Under the pieces are notes generated by a model that saw nothing but the letters and a program-made list of their open reading frames with translations, had not been told where the DNA came from and ran no database searches. A program made the translations under genes and the position numbers. From Cronobacter muytjensii ATCC 51329 (GTDB lineage Bacteria; Pseudomonadota; Gammaproteobacteria; Enterobacterales; Enterobacteriaceae), in assembly GCF_001277195.1 (NCBI RefSeq), contig NZ_CP012268.1, forward strand, positions 4,092,001 through 4,156,000: DNA of 64,000 nt, given 5' to 3'. Positions 44,830-54,335 of the stretch are shown piece after piece; within the stretch, counting starts at the first letter, position 1; the number at the start of each line of letters is the position of its first letter.

Positions 44830-45917
44830 AGCGCGTTGAGTTCCTGGGCCATTCGCTCCAGCGTCCAGGGCTCCGCGGTACGTCGCGCCGCAGCGGCGTA
44901 ATCTTTCCCTGCCGCGCGGCCCGCGAGCCACTCCCCGACCGCCAGGCTGTAGCCGGACGCGTCCAGCGCGTCACGCACCCAGCCGTTTTCGCCTTCCTGC
45001 ACCCACTCTGCCGCGCCACAGCCGTGGCTGGTTAACAGCGGCAGGCCGCAGGCGAGCGCTTCGACGCAGACATTGGGGAACGGATCGTAGAGCGTCGGCA
45101 GGATCAGCGCGTCGGCGCTACCGTACACCGTTTTGATGTCCGATACGGGGCCGAGGAATTTCACGCGAGCCGCTACGCCGAGCTTGCGCGCCAGCGCCTC
45201 GAAGCGTCGCGCGTGCTTGTCACGTCCGGCGACTAACAGCCAGACAGACGGATGGTTGACAATCGCCTTCAGCGCAACGGCGACGCCCTTACGGGCGAAA
45301 CCGGAACCGACGTAGGCCAGCACCGGCGCATCGTCAGGAATGTTGAGCTCGCTGCGTAGTGAGTGCTCACGTACTGATGGATGGAATACCGACGTATCGA
45401 CGCCGTTATAAATGACCGTGAGCTGGTGGTCCGCAAGGCCGAAGCGGCGGGCAATATCGTCACGCACCATCTTCGAATTACAGATCACTTTACGAAGCTG
45501 AGGATGCATAAACATCTCGCGCTCCGCCTGAAGAATGTAGCGGTGGTACGCGCTGAACGCCTGCGCCCAGCGCGCCAGCGGCGACTGGATGCGCTGGTAC
45601 TGCTCCAGCCAGGCGGCATGGACGCCGTCACCCGCGCGGAAAATCGTCGCGCCGGGAATGCGCTCATGGCTCTGCACAATATCGAATGCCGGGAACTGCG
45701 CGGCGGCAGCGGCGGCGAAGCCCGCCTCGCGCGCCTTGCGGTTGCGAAACGGCGGATTGACCGTCAGCGTCTGCCAGCCCGCGCCGCTTTCCCACTGGCG
45801 GGCAATCAGCGTGACATCCAGCTCGCCGCTTTGCGAAAGCACATTCAGCGCGCGCGACACAAAACGCTCGGCGCCGCCGTTGGGGTTCCAGGTCTGCCTG
45901 ACAATCGCAAGCTTCAT
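44808..45917 (-). CDS. Family 4 glycosyltransferase, WaaG/WabG-like
   Basis: 369 residues. Starts MKLAIVRQTWNPNGGAERFVSRAL with the acceptor-loop GGAERF motif and SHERIPGATIFRAGDGVH. The donor-binding end is YVGSGFARKGVAVALKA, then LPTLYDPFPNVCVEALACGLP. This is the pattern of WaaG (glucose to heptose II) and Klebsiella WabG (galacturonic acid to heptose II). Sequence alone does not decide which sugar. Overlaps waaQ by 4 bases. Confidence 0.85.
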   Translation of the reverse strand: MKLAIVRQTWNPNGGAERFVSRALNVLSQSGELDVTLIARQWESGAGWQTLTVNPPFRNRKAREAGFAAAAAAQFPAFDIVQSHERIPGATIFRAGDGVHAAWLEQYQRIQSPLARWAQAFSAYHRYILQAEREMFMHPQLRKVICNSKMVRDDIARRFGLADHQLTVIYNGVDTSVFHPSVREHSLRSELNIPDDAPVLAYVGSGFARKGVAVALKAIVNHPSVWLLVAGRDKHARRFEALARKLGVAARVKFLGPVSDIKTVYGSADALILPTLYDPFPNVCVEALACGLPLLTSHGCGAAEWVQEGENGWVRDALDASGYSLAVGEWLAGRAAGKDYAAAARRTAEPWTLERMAQELNALYRELLA

Positions 45918-47017
45918 GCAGGCGTTTCCAGCAGCAGGGTATCAATGGCGCTCAGCACCTGTTGAGGCGCAATCGCGGTGATGCAGTCGGAGACGCCGCT
46001 GTCGCCACAGCCCGCTTTGCCGCAGGGCTGGCAGGTGAAGCCTGCGGTAATCACCCGATGCGAGACGCCCCACGGCGCCCATTTAATCGCGCCGGTCGGC
46101 CCGAAAATGGCGACGGTCGGCGTGCCGACGGCGCTCGCCAGATGCATAGGCATGGAGTCCACGCCGAAATAAACCCGCGCGTGCTTCATCAGCGCGCCAA
46201 GCTGTTTGAGATTCAGCTGGCCGCTCAGGTCGAATACCGGCTGCGTCAGGGCGGCGCGTAGTTTATCCATATACTCGGTTTCTTCGCGTGAAGGGGCGGC
46301 TGAGAGGATCACCGGCAGCCCGCGGCTTGCCAGCGCATCGACGGTCGCCGCCAGCGCAGGGATATCCCAGGATTTAAACATCCAGCGCGAGGTCGGATGC
46401 ACAAGAATGTACTCGCCGCTCTTGAGGCCGAACGCCGCCAGTTTTTCCTGGATAAAGGCTTCCGCCTCATCCCCCGGCACGAACAGCGTACGCTTATCGT
46501 CGCGGGTGGCCGGATGAATGCCGATACGGCGCAGCGCGTCGAGGTTAACCTCCACCATATGGCGCGTATTGTCCTGAATCGCCGGATAAAGTGTGGTAAA
46601 GGATTTCACCCAGCGGCGGCGCGCAAAGCCGCTGCGCTTGTCAGGGCGAAAGCCGACAGAGACGCGCGGCTTCAGCAGGCGTGCCAGACGGGCGCCGTGC
46701 CAGTGTTCGGTCAGGTTGATCAGCACATCGTACTGGCGCGCCTTCAGCGTTTTCACCAGCCCACGATAGAGCCGGAGCTGCTTTAGCAGCCCTTGTTTGC
46801 GCCAGTTACGCCCGATGGTGTGTACCTGATCGATGTGCGGATGGCTGGTGAGCATCGCCTGGGTGTCGTCATAGACCAGCGCGTCCACTTCGGCCTGCGG
46901 ATACGCTTGCTTAAGCACCGTAAAGCAGGGAGACGTCAGCAGCACGTCGCCGTGGTGGCGCAGCTTAATAATCAGAACCCGCTTCGGCGGTTGTTCGGGC
47001 GAGAAAAAGTCAGGCAT
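45914..47017 (-). CDS. waaQ: LPS heptosyltransferase III
   Basis: 367 residues, GT9 family. N-terminal VLIIKLRHHGDVLLTSP, then VHPTSRWMFKSWDIPALAATV and YFGVDSMPMHLASAVGTPTVAIFGPTG. Adds heptose III to heptose II. The ATG at 47017 lies 8 bases inside the end of waaC; a much longer in-frame start runs through waaC coding sequence and is rejected. The Cys-rich end CQPCGKAGCGDSGVSDC is usual in WaaQ. Confidence 0.94.
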   Translation of the reverse strand: MPDFFSPEQPPKRVLIIKLRHHGDVLLTSPCFTVLKQAYPQAEVDALVYDDTQAMLTSHPHIDQVHTIGRNWRKQGLLKQLRLYRGLVKTLKARQYDVLINLTEHWHGARLARLLKPRVSVGFRPDKRSGFARRRWVKSFTTLYPAIQDNTRHMVEVNLDALRRIGIHPATRDDKRTLFVPGDEAEAFIQEKLAAFGLKSGEYILVHPTSRWMFKSWDIPALAATVDALASRGLPVILSAAPSREETEYMDKLRAALTQPVFDLSGQLNLKQLGALMKHARVYFGVDSMPMHLASAVGTPTVAIFGPTGAIKWAPWGVSHRVITAGFTCQPCGKAGCGDSGVSDCITAIAPQQVLSAIDTLLLETPA

Positions 47018-48011
47018 GGGCACTCTCTGAAACGGAAGTTTCCCCGTTAAGCCAGGGACGCAGTTGTTCGAAAACGGTTGTTGCGGGCAGGGCGGCGAGA
47101 TCCTGAGAATGGGGCGGGCGGCAAACAAACTGGTTCTGCCCATATCCGCCAATAAGCCCCGGATCGGTCGGACCATAGAGCGTGAAATTCGGGCGATCGA
47201 GCGCCGCCGTCAGATGGCTCAGACCGGTATCCACCGATACCACAAACCGTGCGCCCGCCAGCTGGTGGGCGACCTGTTCAAGCGTCAGGCGCGGGAGCAC
47301 CTGAACATACCCGAAACCTTCAGCAAGTCTTTTCGCTCGCGCTTCTTCGTGCGGCGCCCCCCATGGCAGCCGGATTTGCAGGCCGGTCGTGCCCATCAGC
47401 GCGATAAGCTCGCGCCAGTGCGCTTCCGGCCAGTGCTTTTCATCACGCGTCGTGGCATGCAGGAACACAACATAGTCCCCGGCGGCGTCAGCAGGCTCAC
47501 GCAAAAAATGCGGCGCGATGGCGTAATCGCCCTGCGCGGCGGGCTTCGCGTAACCGAGGCTTTTGGCGAAGAGTTCACGGGTGCGCTCCACGGCGTGTTG
47601 CGCTTTGGCGATATGGTGGCGGCGGTTGTAGAACAGGCTGGCGAGCGGTTCGCGCGCCGTCTGCCAGTCCATGCCATGCTTCAGACCGCGCGCCAGACGC
47701 GTCACCAGGGCTGCGCTTTTCACCAGCCCCTGCGCGTCGATGACGGCGTCATATTTTTCCGCCCGCAGGGCGTCGCGAAAAGCGCGGCGCTCGGACTTCA
47801 CCGGCGCGGAAAACCACGCCTTGCGCCAGCGGCGGATGGCCACCGGGAGCACGCGATCGACCGCCGGATGCCACGAAGGGATCTGCGCGAACCCTTCTTC
47901 CACCACCCAGTCGAAGCGAATATCCGGCATCGCCTGCATCGCGTCGGTTAACGCGGGTAGCGTGTGGAGTACATCGCCCATCGAGGAGGTTTTCACAACA
48001 AGCACCCGCAT
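47010..48011 (-). CDS. waaC: LPS heptosyltransferase I
   Basis: 333 residues, GT9. N-terminus RVLVVKTSSMGDVLHTLPAL and KHGMDWQTAREPLASLFY, with heptose-binding SVDTGLSHLTAALDRP and YGPTDPGLIGGYG. Adds the first heptose to Kdo. The ATG at 48011 follows the waaF stop (TGAGGATG); a GTG two codons earlier is less likely. Confidence 0.96.
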   Translation of the reverse strand: MRVLVVKTSSMGDVLHTLPALTDAMQAMPDIRFDWVVEEGFAQIPSWHPAVDRVLPVAIRRWRKAWFSAPVKSERRAFRDALRAEKYDAVIDAQGLVKSAALVTRLARGLKHGMDWQTAREPLASLFYNRRHHIAKAQHAVERTRELFAKSLGYAKPAAQGDYAIAPHFLREPADAAGDYVVFLHATTRDEKHWPEAHWRELIALMGTTGLQIRLPWGAPHEEARAKRLAEGFGYVQVLPRLTLEQVAHQLAGARFVVSVDTGLSHLTAALDRPNFTLYGPTDPGLIGGYGQNQFVCRPPHSQDLAALPATTVFEQLRPWLNGETSVSESAHA

Positions 48012-48013
48012 CC

Positions 48014-49060
48014 TCACGCTTCCTCGTTCAGCAGCAGTTCGTTGAGCGTCTCAAGTACGCGCGCGGGCGTAATGTCGATCAGGCTCTGGTGATAACCTTC
48101 GGCGGCGTCGCCTTTGCGCACTTTGTGGTAGCCGGTGATAAGACGAATGACTTTCGCTTTATGGGACAGCGGCGGCGTGAAATCCGGGCTGCTCGGGCCA
48201 TACAGCGCGACCAGCGGACGGTCGAGCGCGGCGGCTACATGCATCAGGCCGGAATCATTAGTGACAATCGCTTTACAGGCGGCAATCAGCGCCACGGCCT
48301 GTTCAAGCTGGGTTTCGCCCGCGAGATTACGGCACCACGCCTGCTGTTCGACGCTCAGCGCCGCGAGGATTTCATTACCTGCTTCGTTGTCTTTCGCCGA
48401 GCCGAACAGCGCCACCTGATACCCTTCGTCAATCAGCTCTTTCGCCAGCCCGGCGTAGTGGTAGTGCGGCCAGCGTTTCGCCGGGCCGAACTCCGCACCC
48501 GGGCAAAAACCGATGATCGGACGCTCCGCGGAGAGCGCGAACTGGGCGCAGGCCTGGCTTTTTTCCGCGTCCGTCACCAGCAACTGTGGCCAGAGTAAAG
48601 GCTGCGGTAAATCTTTCGCCGACTGCATCACACCGTTGTCGTAAGCCAGCGCGACGTAACGCTCAACCATCAGCGGCCAGGCCTGTTTATCCAGCACGCG
48701 AATATCGTTCAGCAGGCCGTAGCGCATCTCGCCGCGCCAGCCGGTGCGGTGCGGGATACCTGCAAAAAACGGTACGAGCGCAGATTTAAACGAATTCGGC
48801 AGCACATAAGCGCGATCGTAGCGGCGCTCGCGCAGGCTGCGCCCCAGACGACGGCGCTCGCCGAGCCCCAGCGCGCCATGGCCGAGAGGCATGGGGATCG
48901 CCTCGTTCACCTCCGGCATGCGCGACAGCAGCGGACGGCACCACGCGGGCGCCATCACGTCGATGATCGCCTGTGGATAGCGAGCCTTGAGCGTGCGATA
49001 GAGACTTTGCGACATCATCATGTCGCCCACCCATGACGGGCCGATCACCAATATTTTCAT
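48014..49060 (-). CDS. waaF: LPS heptosyltransferase II
   Basis: 348 residues, GT9. Starts MKILVIGPSWVGDMMMSQSLY; the donor-site motifs GFCPGAEFGPAKRWP and TNDSGLMHVAAALDRPLVALYGPSSP are intact. Adds heptose II. Between hldD and waaC in the conserved hldD-waaF-waaC operon. Confidence 0.97.
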   Translation of the reverse strand: MKILVIGPSWVGDMMMSQSLYRTLKARYPQAIIDVMAPAWCRPLLSRMPEVNEAIPMPLGHGALGLGERRRLGRSLRERRYDRAYVLPNSFKSALVPFFAGIPHRTGWRGEMRYGLLNDIRVLDKQAWPLMVERYVALAYDNGVMQSAKDLPQPLLWPQLLVTDAEKSQACAQFALSAERPIIGFCPGAEFGPAKRWPHYHYAGLAKELIDEGYQVALFGSAKDNEAGNEILAALSVEQQAWCRNLAGETQLEQAVALIAACKAIVTNDSGLMHVAAALDRPLVALYGPSSPDFTPPLSHKAKVIRLITGYHKVRKGDAAEGYHQSLIDITPARVLETLNELLLNEEA

Positions 49061-49072
49061 GCATTAGCCTGC

Positions 49073-50005
49073 TTATGCGTCGCGGTTCAGCCAGGCCATG
49101 TATTCCGTCACACCTTCAGCAACGGTTTTAAACGGCTTGTCATAACCCGCCGCGCGCAGGTTGGTAAGATCCGCCTGCGTAAACGCCTGATAACGGCCTT
49201 TGAGTTTTTCCGGGAACGGGATGTACTCAATGCTGCCTTTTTTATGGAAGGCCAGCGCGGCATCTGCCACGGCCTGGAACGACTCCGCACGGCCAGTGCC
49301 GCAGTTATAAATGCCGGAGACGCCGTTCTGCCAGAACCACAGGTTTACTGCCGCCACGTCGCCCACATAGATGAAGTCGCGCTTGAAATTATCGCTGCCT
49401 TCAAACAGTTTCGGGCTCTCGCCGTTGTTCAGCTGGGTGTTGAGATGGAACGCGACGCTCGCCATGCTGCCTTTGTGGCCTTCGCGCGGCCCGTAGACGT
49501 TGAAGTAGCGAAAGCCGGTAATCTGGGAGTTCGCTTCCGGCAGGATCTGGCGGACATACTCGTCGAACAGGAATTTAGAGTAGCCGTAAACGTTCAGCGG
49601 CTTTTCATATTCACGGGATTCGATGAAATCAGAGGTGCGCCCGCCGTAGGTGGCGGCGGAAGAGGCGTACAGGAACGGGATTTCGCGCTCCAGGCAGTAG
49701 TGCAGCAGCTCTTTGGAGTACTGATAGTTGTTATCCATCATGTACTTGCCATCCCACTCGGTAGTGGACGAGCATGCGCCTTCGTGGAATACGGCTTCGA
49801 CGTCGCCGAACTCTTCCCCGGACATGATCTGCACCTGGAAATCTTCTTTATCCATGTAGTCGGCGATGTTCAGATCCACCAGGTTAACAAACTTGGTGCC
49901 GTCTTTAAGGTTATCCACCACCAGAATATCGGTATAGCCGATGTCGTTCAGAGCCTTAACAATGTTGCTGCCGATAAAACCAGCGCCGCCGGTAACGATA
50001 ATCAT
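49073..50005 (-). CDS. hldD: ADP-glyceromanno-heptose 6-epimerase
   Basis: 310-residue SDR epimerase. NAD(P)-binding GGAGFIGSN near residue 7 and catalytic YxxxK in VYGYSKFLFDEYV. Makes the ADP-L-glycero-manno-heptose used by WaaC, WaaF and WaaQ. First gene of the heptose operon; divergent from kbl across a 228-base gap. Confidence 0.98.
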   Translation of the reverse strand: MIIVTGGAGFIGSNIVKALNDIGYTDILVVDNLKDGTKFVNLVDLNIADYMDKEDFQVQIMSGEEFGDVEAVFHEGACSSTTEWDGKYMMDNNYQYSKELLHYCLEREIPFLYASSAATYGGRTSDFIESREYEKPLNVYGYSKFLFDEYVRQILPEANSQITGFRYFNVYGPREGHKGSMASVAFHLNTQLNNGESPKLFEGSDNFKRDFIYVGDVAAVNLWFWQNGVSGIYNCGTGRAESFQAVADAALAFHKKGSIEYIPFPEKLKGRYQAFTQADLTNLRAAGYDKPFKTVAEGVTEYMAWLNRDA

Positions 50006-50233
50006 AAGCCTGTCCTTCAGAATGTGAGCCGGGAAAAATCTCCGGCGTGAATAGTGTTAATCATACCATCACATTGGTTGCCCTACAGCCATTGCCCGTT
50101 TCAGCCGCAGCAAGTTTGCCCGTCTCGCGTGATTTATGCTGCAAAACAGAGAATCGGTGCTTCGTCATCTCGTCTCCATCCATAGCTTTGGGTAATAATA
50201 TGTGCCGAACTGGCTCATGTCTGGAGAAATGCA

Positions 50234-51430
50234 ATGCGAGGGGATTTTTACCAACAGCTTTCCGCCGATTTAGATACCGCGCGCGCCGAAGGCTTGTTTA
50301 AGGAAGAACGGATCATCACCTCCGCCCAGCAGGCGGATATCCAGGTGGCAGACGGCAGCCACGTAATCAACTTTTGCGCCAATAACTATCTCGGTCTGGC
50401 GAACCACCCTGAACTGATCGCCGCGGCGAAGCAGGGCATGGATACGCACGGTTTCGGCATGGCGTCGGTGCGCTTTATTTGCGGCACCCAGGACAGCCAC
50501 AAACTGCTTGAAAATAAACTGGCCGCGTTCCTCGGCATGGAAGACGCCATTCTTTACTCTTCCTGCTTTGACGCCAACGGCGGGCTGTTTGAGACGCTGC
50601 TCGGCGCGGAAGACGCCATTATCTCCGACGCGCTGAACCACGCCTCCATTATCGACGGCGTGCGCCTGTGCAAAGCAAAACGCTTCCGTTATGCCAACAA
50701 CGATATGCAGGAGCTGGAAGCGCGCCTGAAAGAGGCTCGTGACGCGGGCGCGCGGCATGTCCTTATCGCGACAGACGGCGTGTTCTCCATGGATGGCGTG
50801 ATAGCCAACCTGAAAGGCGTGTGCGATCTGGCGGATAAATATGACGCGCTGGTGATGGTCGATGACTCCCACGCGGTGGGCTTTGTCGGCGAAAACGGCC
50901 GCGGCACCCATGAGTATTGCGACGTGATGGGCCGCGTGGACATTATCACTGGTACGCTCGGCAAGGCGCTGGGTGGCGCGTCCGGCGGTTATACCGCGGC
51001 GCGTAAAGAGGTGGTGGAGTGGCTGCGCCAGCGTTCACGCCCGTATCTGTTCTCCAACTCGCTCGCGCCGGCAATTGTCTCCGCCTCCATCAAAGTGCTG
51101 GAAATGCTGGAATCCGGCGCGGAGTTGCGTGAGCGTCTGTGGTCTAACGCGCGCCTGTTCCGCGAGAAAATGACTGCGGCGGGCTTTACGCTTGCGGGCG
51201 CCGATCACGCTATCATTCCGGTCATGCTGGGCGAGGCGGTTGTGGCGCAGAACTTCGCCCGCGAGCTGCAAAAAGAGGGCATTTACGTCACCGGGTTCTT
51301 CTATCCGGTGGTGCCAAAAGGCCAGGCGCGTATTCGCACCCAGATGTCGGCGGCGCATACCCCTGAACAGATTGAACGTGCAGTCGATGCGTTTACCCGC
51401 ATCGGTAAACAGTTAGGCGTGATTGCCTGA
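50234..51430 (+). CDS. kbl: 2-amino-3-ketobutyrate CoA ligase
   Basis: 398-residue PLP enzyme of the alpha-oxoamine synthase family. PLP-binding DDSHAVGFVGENGRG and the Schiff-base lysine in TGTLGKALGGASGGY. Splits 2-amino-3-ketobutyrate with CoA into glycine and acetyl-CoA. 9 bases before tdh, its partner in threonine breakdown. Confidence 0.98.
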   Translation: MRGDFYQQLSADLDTARAEGLFKEERIITSAQQADIQVADGSHVINFCANNYLGLANHPELIAAAKQGMDTHGFGMASVRFICGTQDSHKLLENKLAAFLGMEDAILYSSCFDANGGLFETLLGAEDAIISDALNHASIIDGVRLCKAKRFRYANNDMQELEARLKEARDAGARHVLIATDGVFSMDGVIANLKGVCDLADKYDALVMVDDSHAVGFVGENGRGTHEYCDVMGRVDIITGTLGKALGGASGGYTAARKEVVEWLRQRSRPYLFSNSLAPAIVSASIKVLEMLESGAELRERLWSNARLFREKMTAAGFTLAGADHAIIPVMLGEAVVAQNFARELQKEGIYVTGFFYPVVPKGQARIRTQMSAAHTPEQIERAVDAFTRIGKQLGVIA

Positions 51431-51439
51431 GGGCGTGGA

Positions 51440-52465
51440 ATGAAAGCATTATCAAAACTGAAACCGGCAGAAGGCATCTGGATGACCGACGTGCCGGAGC
51501 CGGAAGTCGGCCATAACGATCTGCTGATTAAAATTCGCAAAACCGCGATTTGCGGCACCGACGTGCATATCTATAACTGGGACGAGTGGTCGCAGAAGAC
51601 AATTCCGGTACCGATGGTCGTCGGGCATGAATATGTCGGCGAAGTCGTCGGCATCGGCCAGGAAGTGAAAGGCTTTAAAATCGGCGATCGCGTCAGCGGC
51701 GAAGGTCATATCACCTGCGGCCACTGTCGTAACTGCCGCGGCGGGCGTACGCACCTGTGCCGCAACACCGTTGGCGTGGGCGTGAATCGTCCGGGCTGCT
51801 TCGCCGAATACCTGGTGATCCCGGCGTTCAACGCCTTCAAAATTCCGGACAATATTCCGGACGAGCTGGCCTCGATTTTCGACCCGTTCGGCAACGCGGT
51901 ACACACCGCGCTCTCGTTTGACCTGGTCGGCGAAGACGTGCTGGTCTCCGGCGCGGGCCCGATTGGCATCATGGCGGCGGCGGTCGCGAAGCACGTGGGC
52001 GCGCGCAATGTGGTGATCACCGATGTGAACGAGTTCCGTCTGGATCTCGCGCGCAAAATGGGCGTGACCCGCGCGGTGAACGTCGCGACCGAAAGCCTGC
52101 AGGACGTTATGGCCGAACTGGGCATGACCGAAGGCTTTGACGTAGGTCTGGAGATGTCCGGCGCGCCGCCGGCGTTTCGTACCATGCTGGACACCATGAA
52201 CCACGGCGGGCGTATCGCAATGCTCGGCATTCCGCCTTCCGATATGTCCATCGACTGGAACAAAGTCATCTTTAAAGGGCTTTTCATCAAAGGCATCTAT
52301 GGCCGCGAGATGTTTGAAACCTGGTATAAGATGGCGGCGCTGATCCAGTCCGGCCTCGACCTGTCGCCGATTATTACTCACCGCTTCACCATCGACGACT
52401 TCCAGAAAGGCTTCGACGCCATGCGTTCTGGTCAGTCCGGTAAGGTCATTCTGAGCTGGGATTAA
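51440..52465 (+). CDS. tdh: L-threonine 3-dehydrogenase
   Basis: 341 residues, zinc-dependent medium-chain dehydrogenase. Catalytic zinc ligand C38 in AICGTDVHIYN, GHEYVGEV; structural zinc cysteines CGHCRNCRGGRTHLC; Rossmann SGAGPIGIMAAAVAKHVGA. Oxidises threonine to 2-amino-3-ketobutyrate for Kbl. Confidence 0.98.
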   Translation: MKALSKLKPAEGIWMTDVPEPEVGHNDLLIKIRKTAICGTDVHIYNWDEWSQKTIPVPMVVGHEYVGEVVGIGQEVKGFKIGDRVSGEGHITCGHCRNCRGGRTHLCRNTVGVGVNRPGCFAEYLVIPAFNAFKIPDNIPDELASIFDPFGNAVHTALSFDLVGEDVLVSGAGPIGIMAAAVAKHVGARNVVITDVNEFRLDLARKMGVTRAVNVATESLQDVMAELGMTEGFDVGLEMSGAPPAFRTMLDTMNHGGRIAMLGIPPSDMSIDWNKVIFKGLFIKGIYGREMFETWYKMAALIQSGLDLSPIITHRFTIDDFQKGFDAMRSGQSGKVILSWD

Positions 52466-52474
52466 CAGCTTATC

Positions 52475-52500
52475 GTGGCGCCTGTATATTCAGGCGCCGC
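52475..52500 (+). terminator. Probable terminator after tdh
   Basis: Stem GTGGCGCCTG / CAGGCGCCGC around TATATT. It lacks a strong T run, so it may act partly through Rho. Confidence 0.55.
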
Positions 52501-52689
52501 TACTATCTTCAGCGGTTTGACTTTATAAAAACGAATTGCTACCGTCTGCGCAAATTTTAATAGTGCCTCTTTTTTACGCCCAGTATCACGCAGATATCAG
52601 GCTTTCTTCTGTCCGGAAGAGGGTGAGGTATTTCTTTTTCCGGTGATAAGGGTGTCGTCAGGAAAGATTTAAATAAAGTCCAGGTCGTC

Positions 52690-54270
52690 ATGTCTATTCT
52701 GTTAGAACAAAAAACCACGAAATACGGTTTTCGTATTTCGAGCGTTTTGCCGTTAATTATTTCGCTCGCAATCGTCATTTACGCTAATGTTTTGAATGAA
52801 AAATATAATACGGTAATAAACCGGGCGCTGGTATTCGCGTTACTGATTTTTACGATTAAATGTATTAATAACAAAGGCTTCAGACATCTTCTGGCTGTGC
52901 TTTTCTTAGTGCCGGTCGCGGCAGACGTGACGCTGCAGCTTTATGCATGGACAAATTTTAATTCAGCGTTCAGTTATGGATTTGCCTTAAGTGTGCTGAA
53001 TACCACGCCGGAAGAGGCGAGTTCCATGCTTGGCCTTTACTGGCGCGATGGCCTGTTATTTTTTGCTCTTTCGGCGCTGTTTATTTTTACGGCAAATAGC
53101 GGCGCCTGGCCGGTTCCACCTCGATTCAGACGCTGGCCCGCTATTCTGCTCGGCCTGACGCTATTTGGCTTTTTTACGCAAGCCTGGCTACATCAGATTC
53201 GTAAAAGCAATGTGGAAAGTCTGACGCAGCGTTTTATGCAATCGACGCCGGTCAGTACCGCCAAAGTTTTCATGCAGGCGGCGGAAGATAATGCTGTGAT
53301 GGCGAGCGTCGGTAATGATATTCCTGATTATAAAATCACCGTTTCAGATACCGGAATTGACAACTATGTGTTAATCGTCGGTGAGTCTGAACGTGCGAAA
53401 AATATGGGCATTTACGGATATGGACGTGATACCACACCAGCGCTGAACGCCCAAAAAGATCGGCTTTTGCTGTTTCGCAACGCGATTGCTCCGGCACCGG
53501 TGACCATTATGGCGGTGCCGATGGCCCTGACAGCGGATACCGTAAAGGCGCGCGATCCGCGTAAATATGGCGATAACGTTATCAATATTGCCAACAAAGC
53601 GGGTTACGACACGTCCTGGTTTAGCCGTCAGGGAAAGGGCGGCGCGCATAACAATATTATTACGGGCATCGCGCTTAACGCGCATCAGAGTGTATGGGTG
53701 GAAGAGGGCTATGATGACGCATTGTTGCCGTTACTCAACGAGGCGCTGAAAAAGCCGGGCAAAAAACTTATCGTGTTACATCTGTATGGTAGCCATGAAC
53801 CTGCCTGCCGGCGTTTTCCGGCAAATCAGACGGTTCTCAACAGCGGTAATAACACTGATGACTGTTACGATAATGCCGTGCGCTTTACCGACACGGTGAT
53901 GGGCCAGGTCTTTCATGCTCTGGGCGACAGTCGCTCCTCCGTGCTCTATTTTTCCGATCACGCGCTGATACGCGACCCTTCCCGCGCCGTAGTCTACTCT
54001 CATGGCGGAGCGAAACCGCCTCGCGAGGCGCTACAGGTCCCCATGTTCATCTGGTATGCTCAGGGCGTTGCAGCGAAAGACAAGCTGACGGGGGATTACA
54101 ACCGGCTCTGGTCAACCGATGATGTGAATACGCTTGCTGAATTATGGTTAGGTATCCATCGTGAAGGGGATGCGGTGAAGACGTTATCGTCCTGGCTGTC
54201 GCAGTATGATAAGGATGTTGCCGTTATGGATACCACGGGCACCGTATATGAATGGCGCAATATTCATTAA
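52690..54270 (+). CDS. Phosphoethanolamine transferase-like inner-membrane protein
   Basis: 526 residues. About five N-terminal transmembrane helices (roughly 15-35, 44-60, 65-85, 120-137 and 150-165), then a periplasmic alkaline-phosphatase-fold domain. The nucleophile region reads VGESERAKNMGIYGYGRDTTP with S233 where EptA has Thr. Also present are HLYGSHEPACRRFP, FSDHALIRDP and VPMFIWY. Family members move phosphoethanolamine to lipid A or core sugars; its place next to the O-antigen ligase suggests LPS core. The usual SDHGES motif is altered. AGG ribosome site 5-8 bases before the ATG. Lower GC than its left neighbours. Confidence 0.8.
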   Translation: MSILLEQKTTKYGFRISSVLPLIISLAIVIYANVLNEKYNTVINRALVFALLIFTIKCINNKGFRHLLAVLFLVPVAADVTLQLYAWTNFNSAFSYGFALSVLNTTPEEASSMLGLYWRDGLLFFALSALFIFTANSGAWPVPPRFRRWPAILLGLTLFGFFTQAWLHQIRKSNVESLTQRFMQSTPVSTAKVFMQAAEDNAVMASVGNDIPDYKITVSDTGIDNYVLIVGESERAKNMGIYGYGRDTTPALNAQKDRLLLFRNAIAPAPVTIMAVPMALTADTVKARDPRKYGDNVINIANKAGYDTSWFSRQGKGGAHNNIITGIALNAHQSVWVEEGYDDALLPLLNEALKKPGKKLIVLHLYGSHEPACRRFPANQTVLNSGNNTDDCYDNAVRFTDTVMGQVFHALGDSRSSVLYFSDHALIRDPSRAVVYSHGGAKPPREALQVPMFIWYAQGVAAKDKLTGDYNRLWSTDDVNTLAELWLGIHREGDAVKTLSSWLSQYDKDVAVMDTTGTVYEWRNIH

Positions 54271-54335
54271 CACAGCGGTCCTTAATGATTTTTTCGATGG
54301 TGTGCTAAAGTTTTTTGTTTGCAGTAATAAATGGA

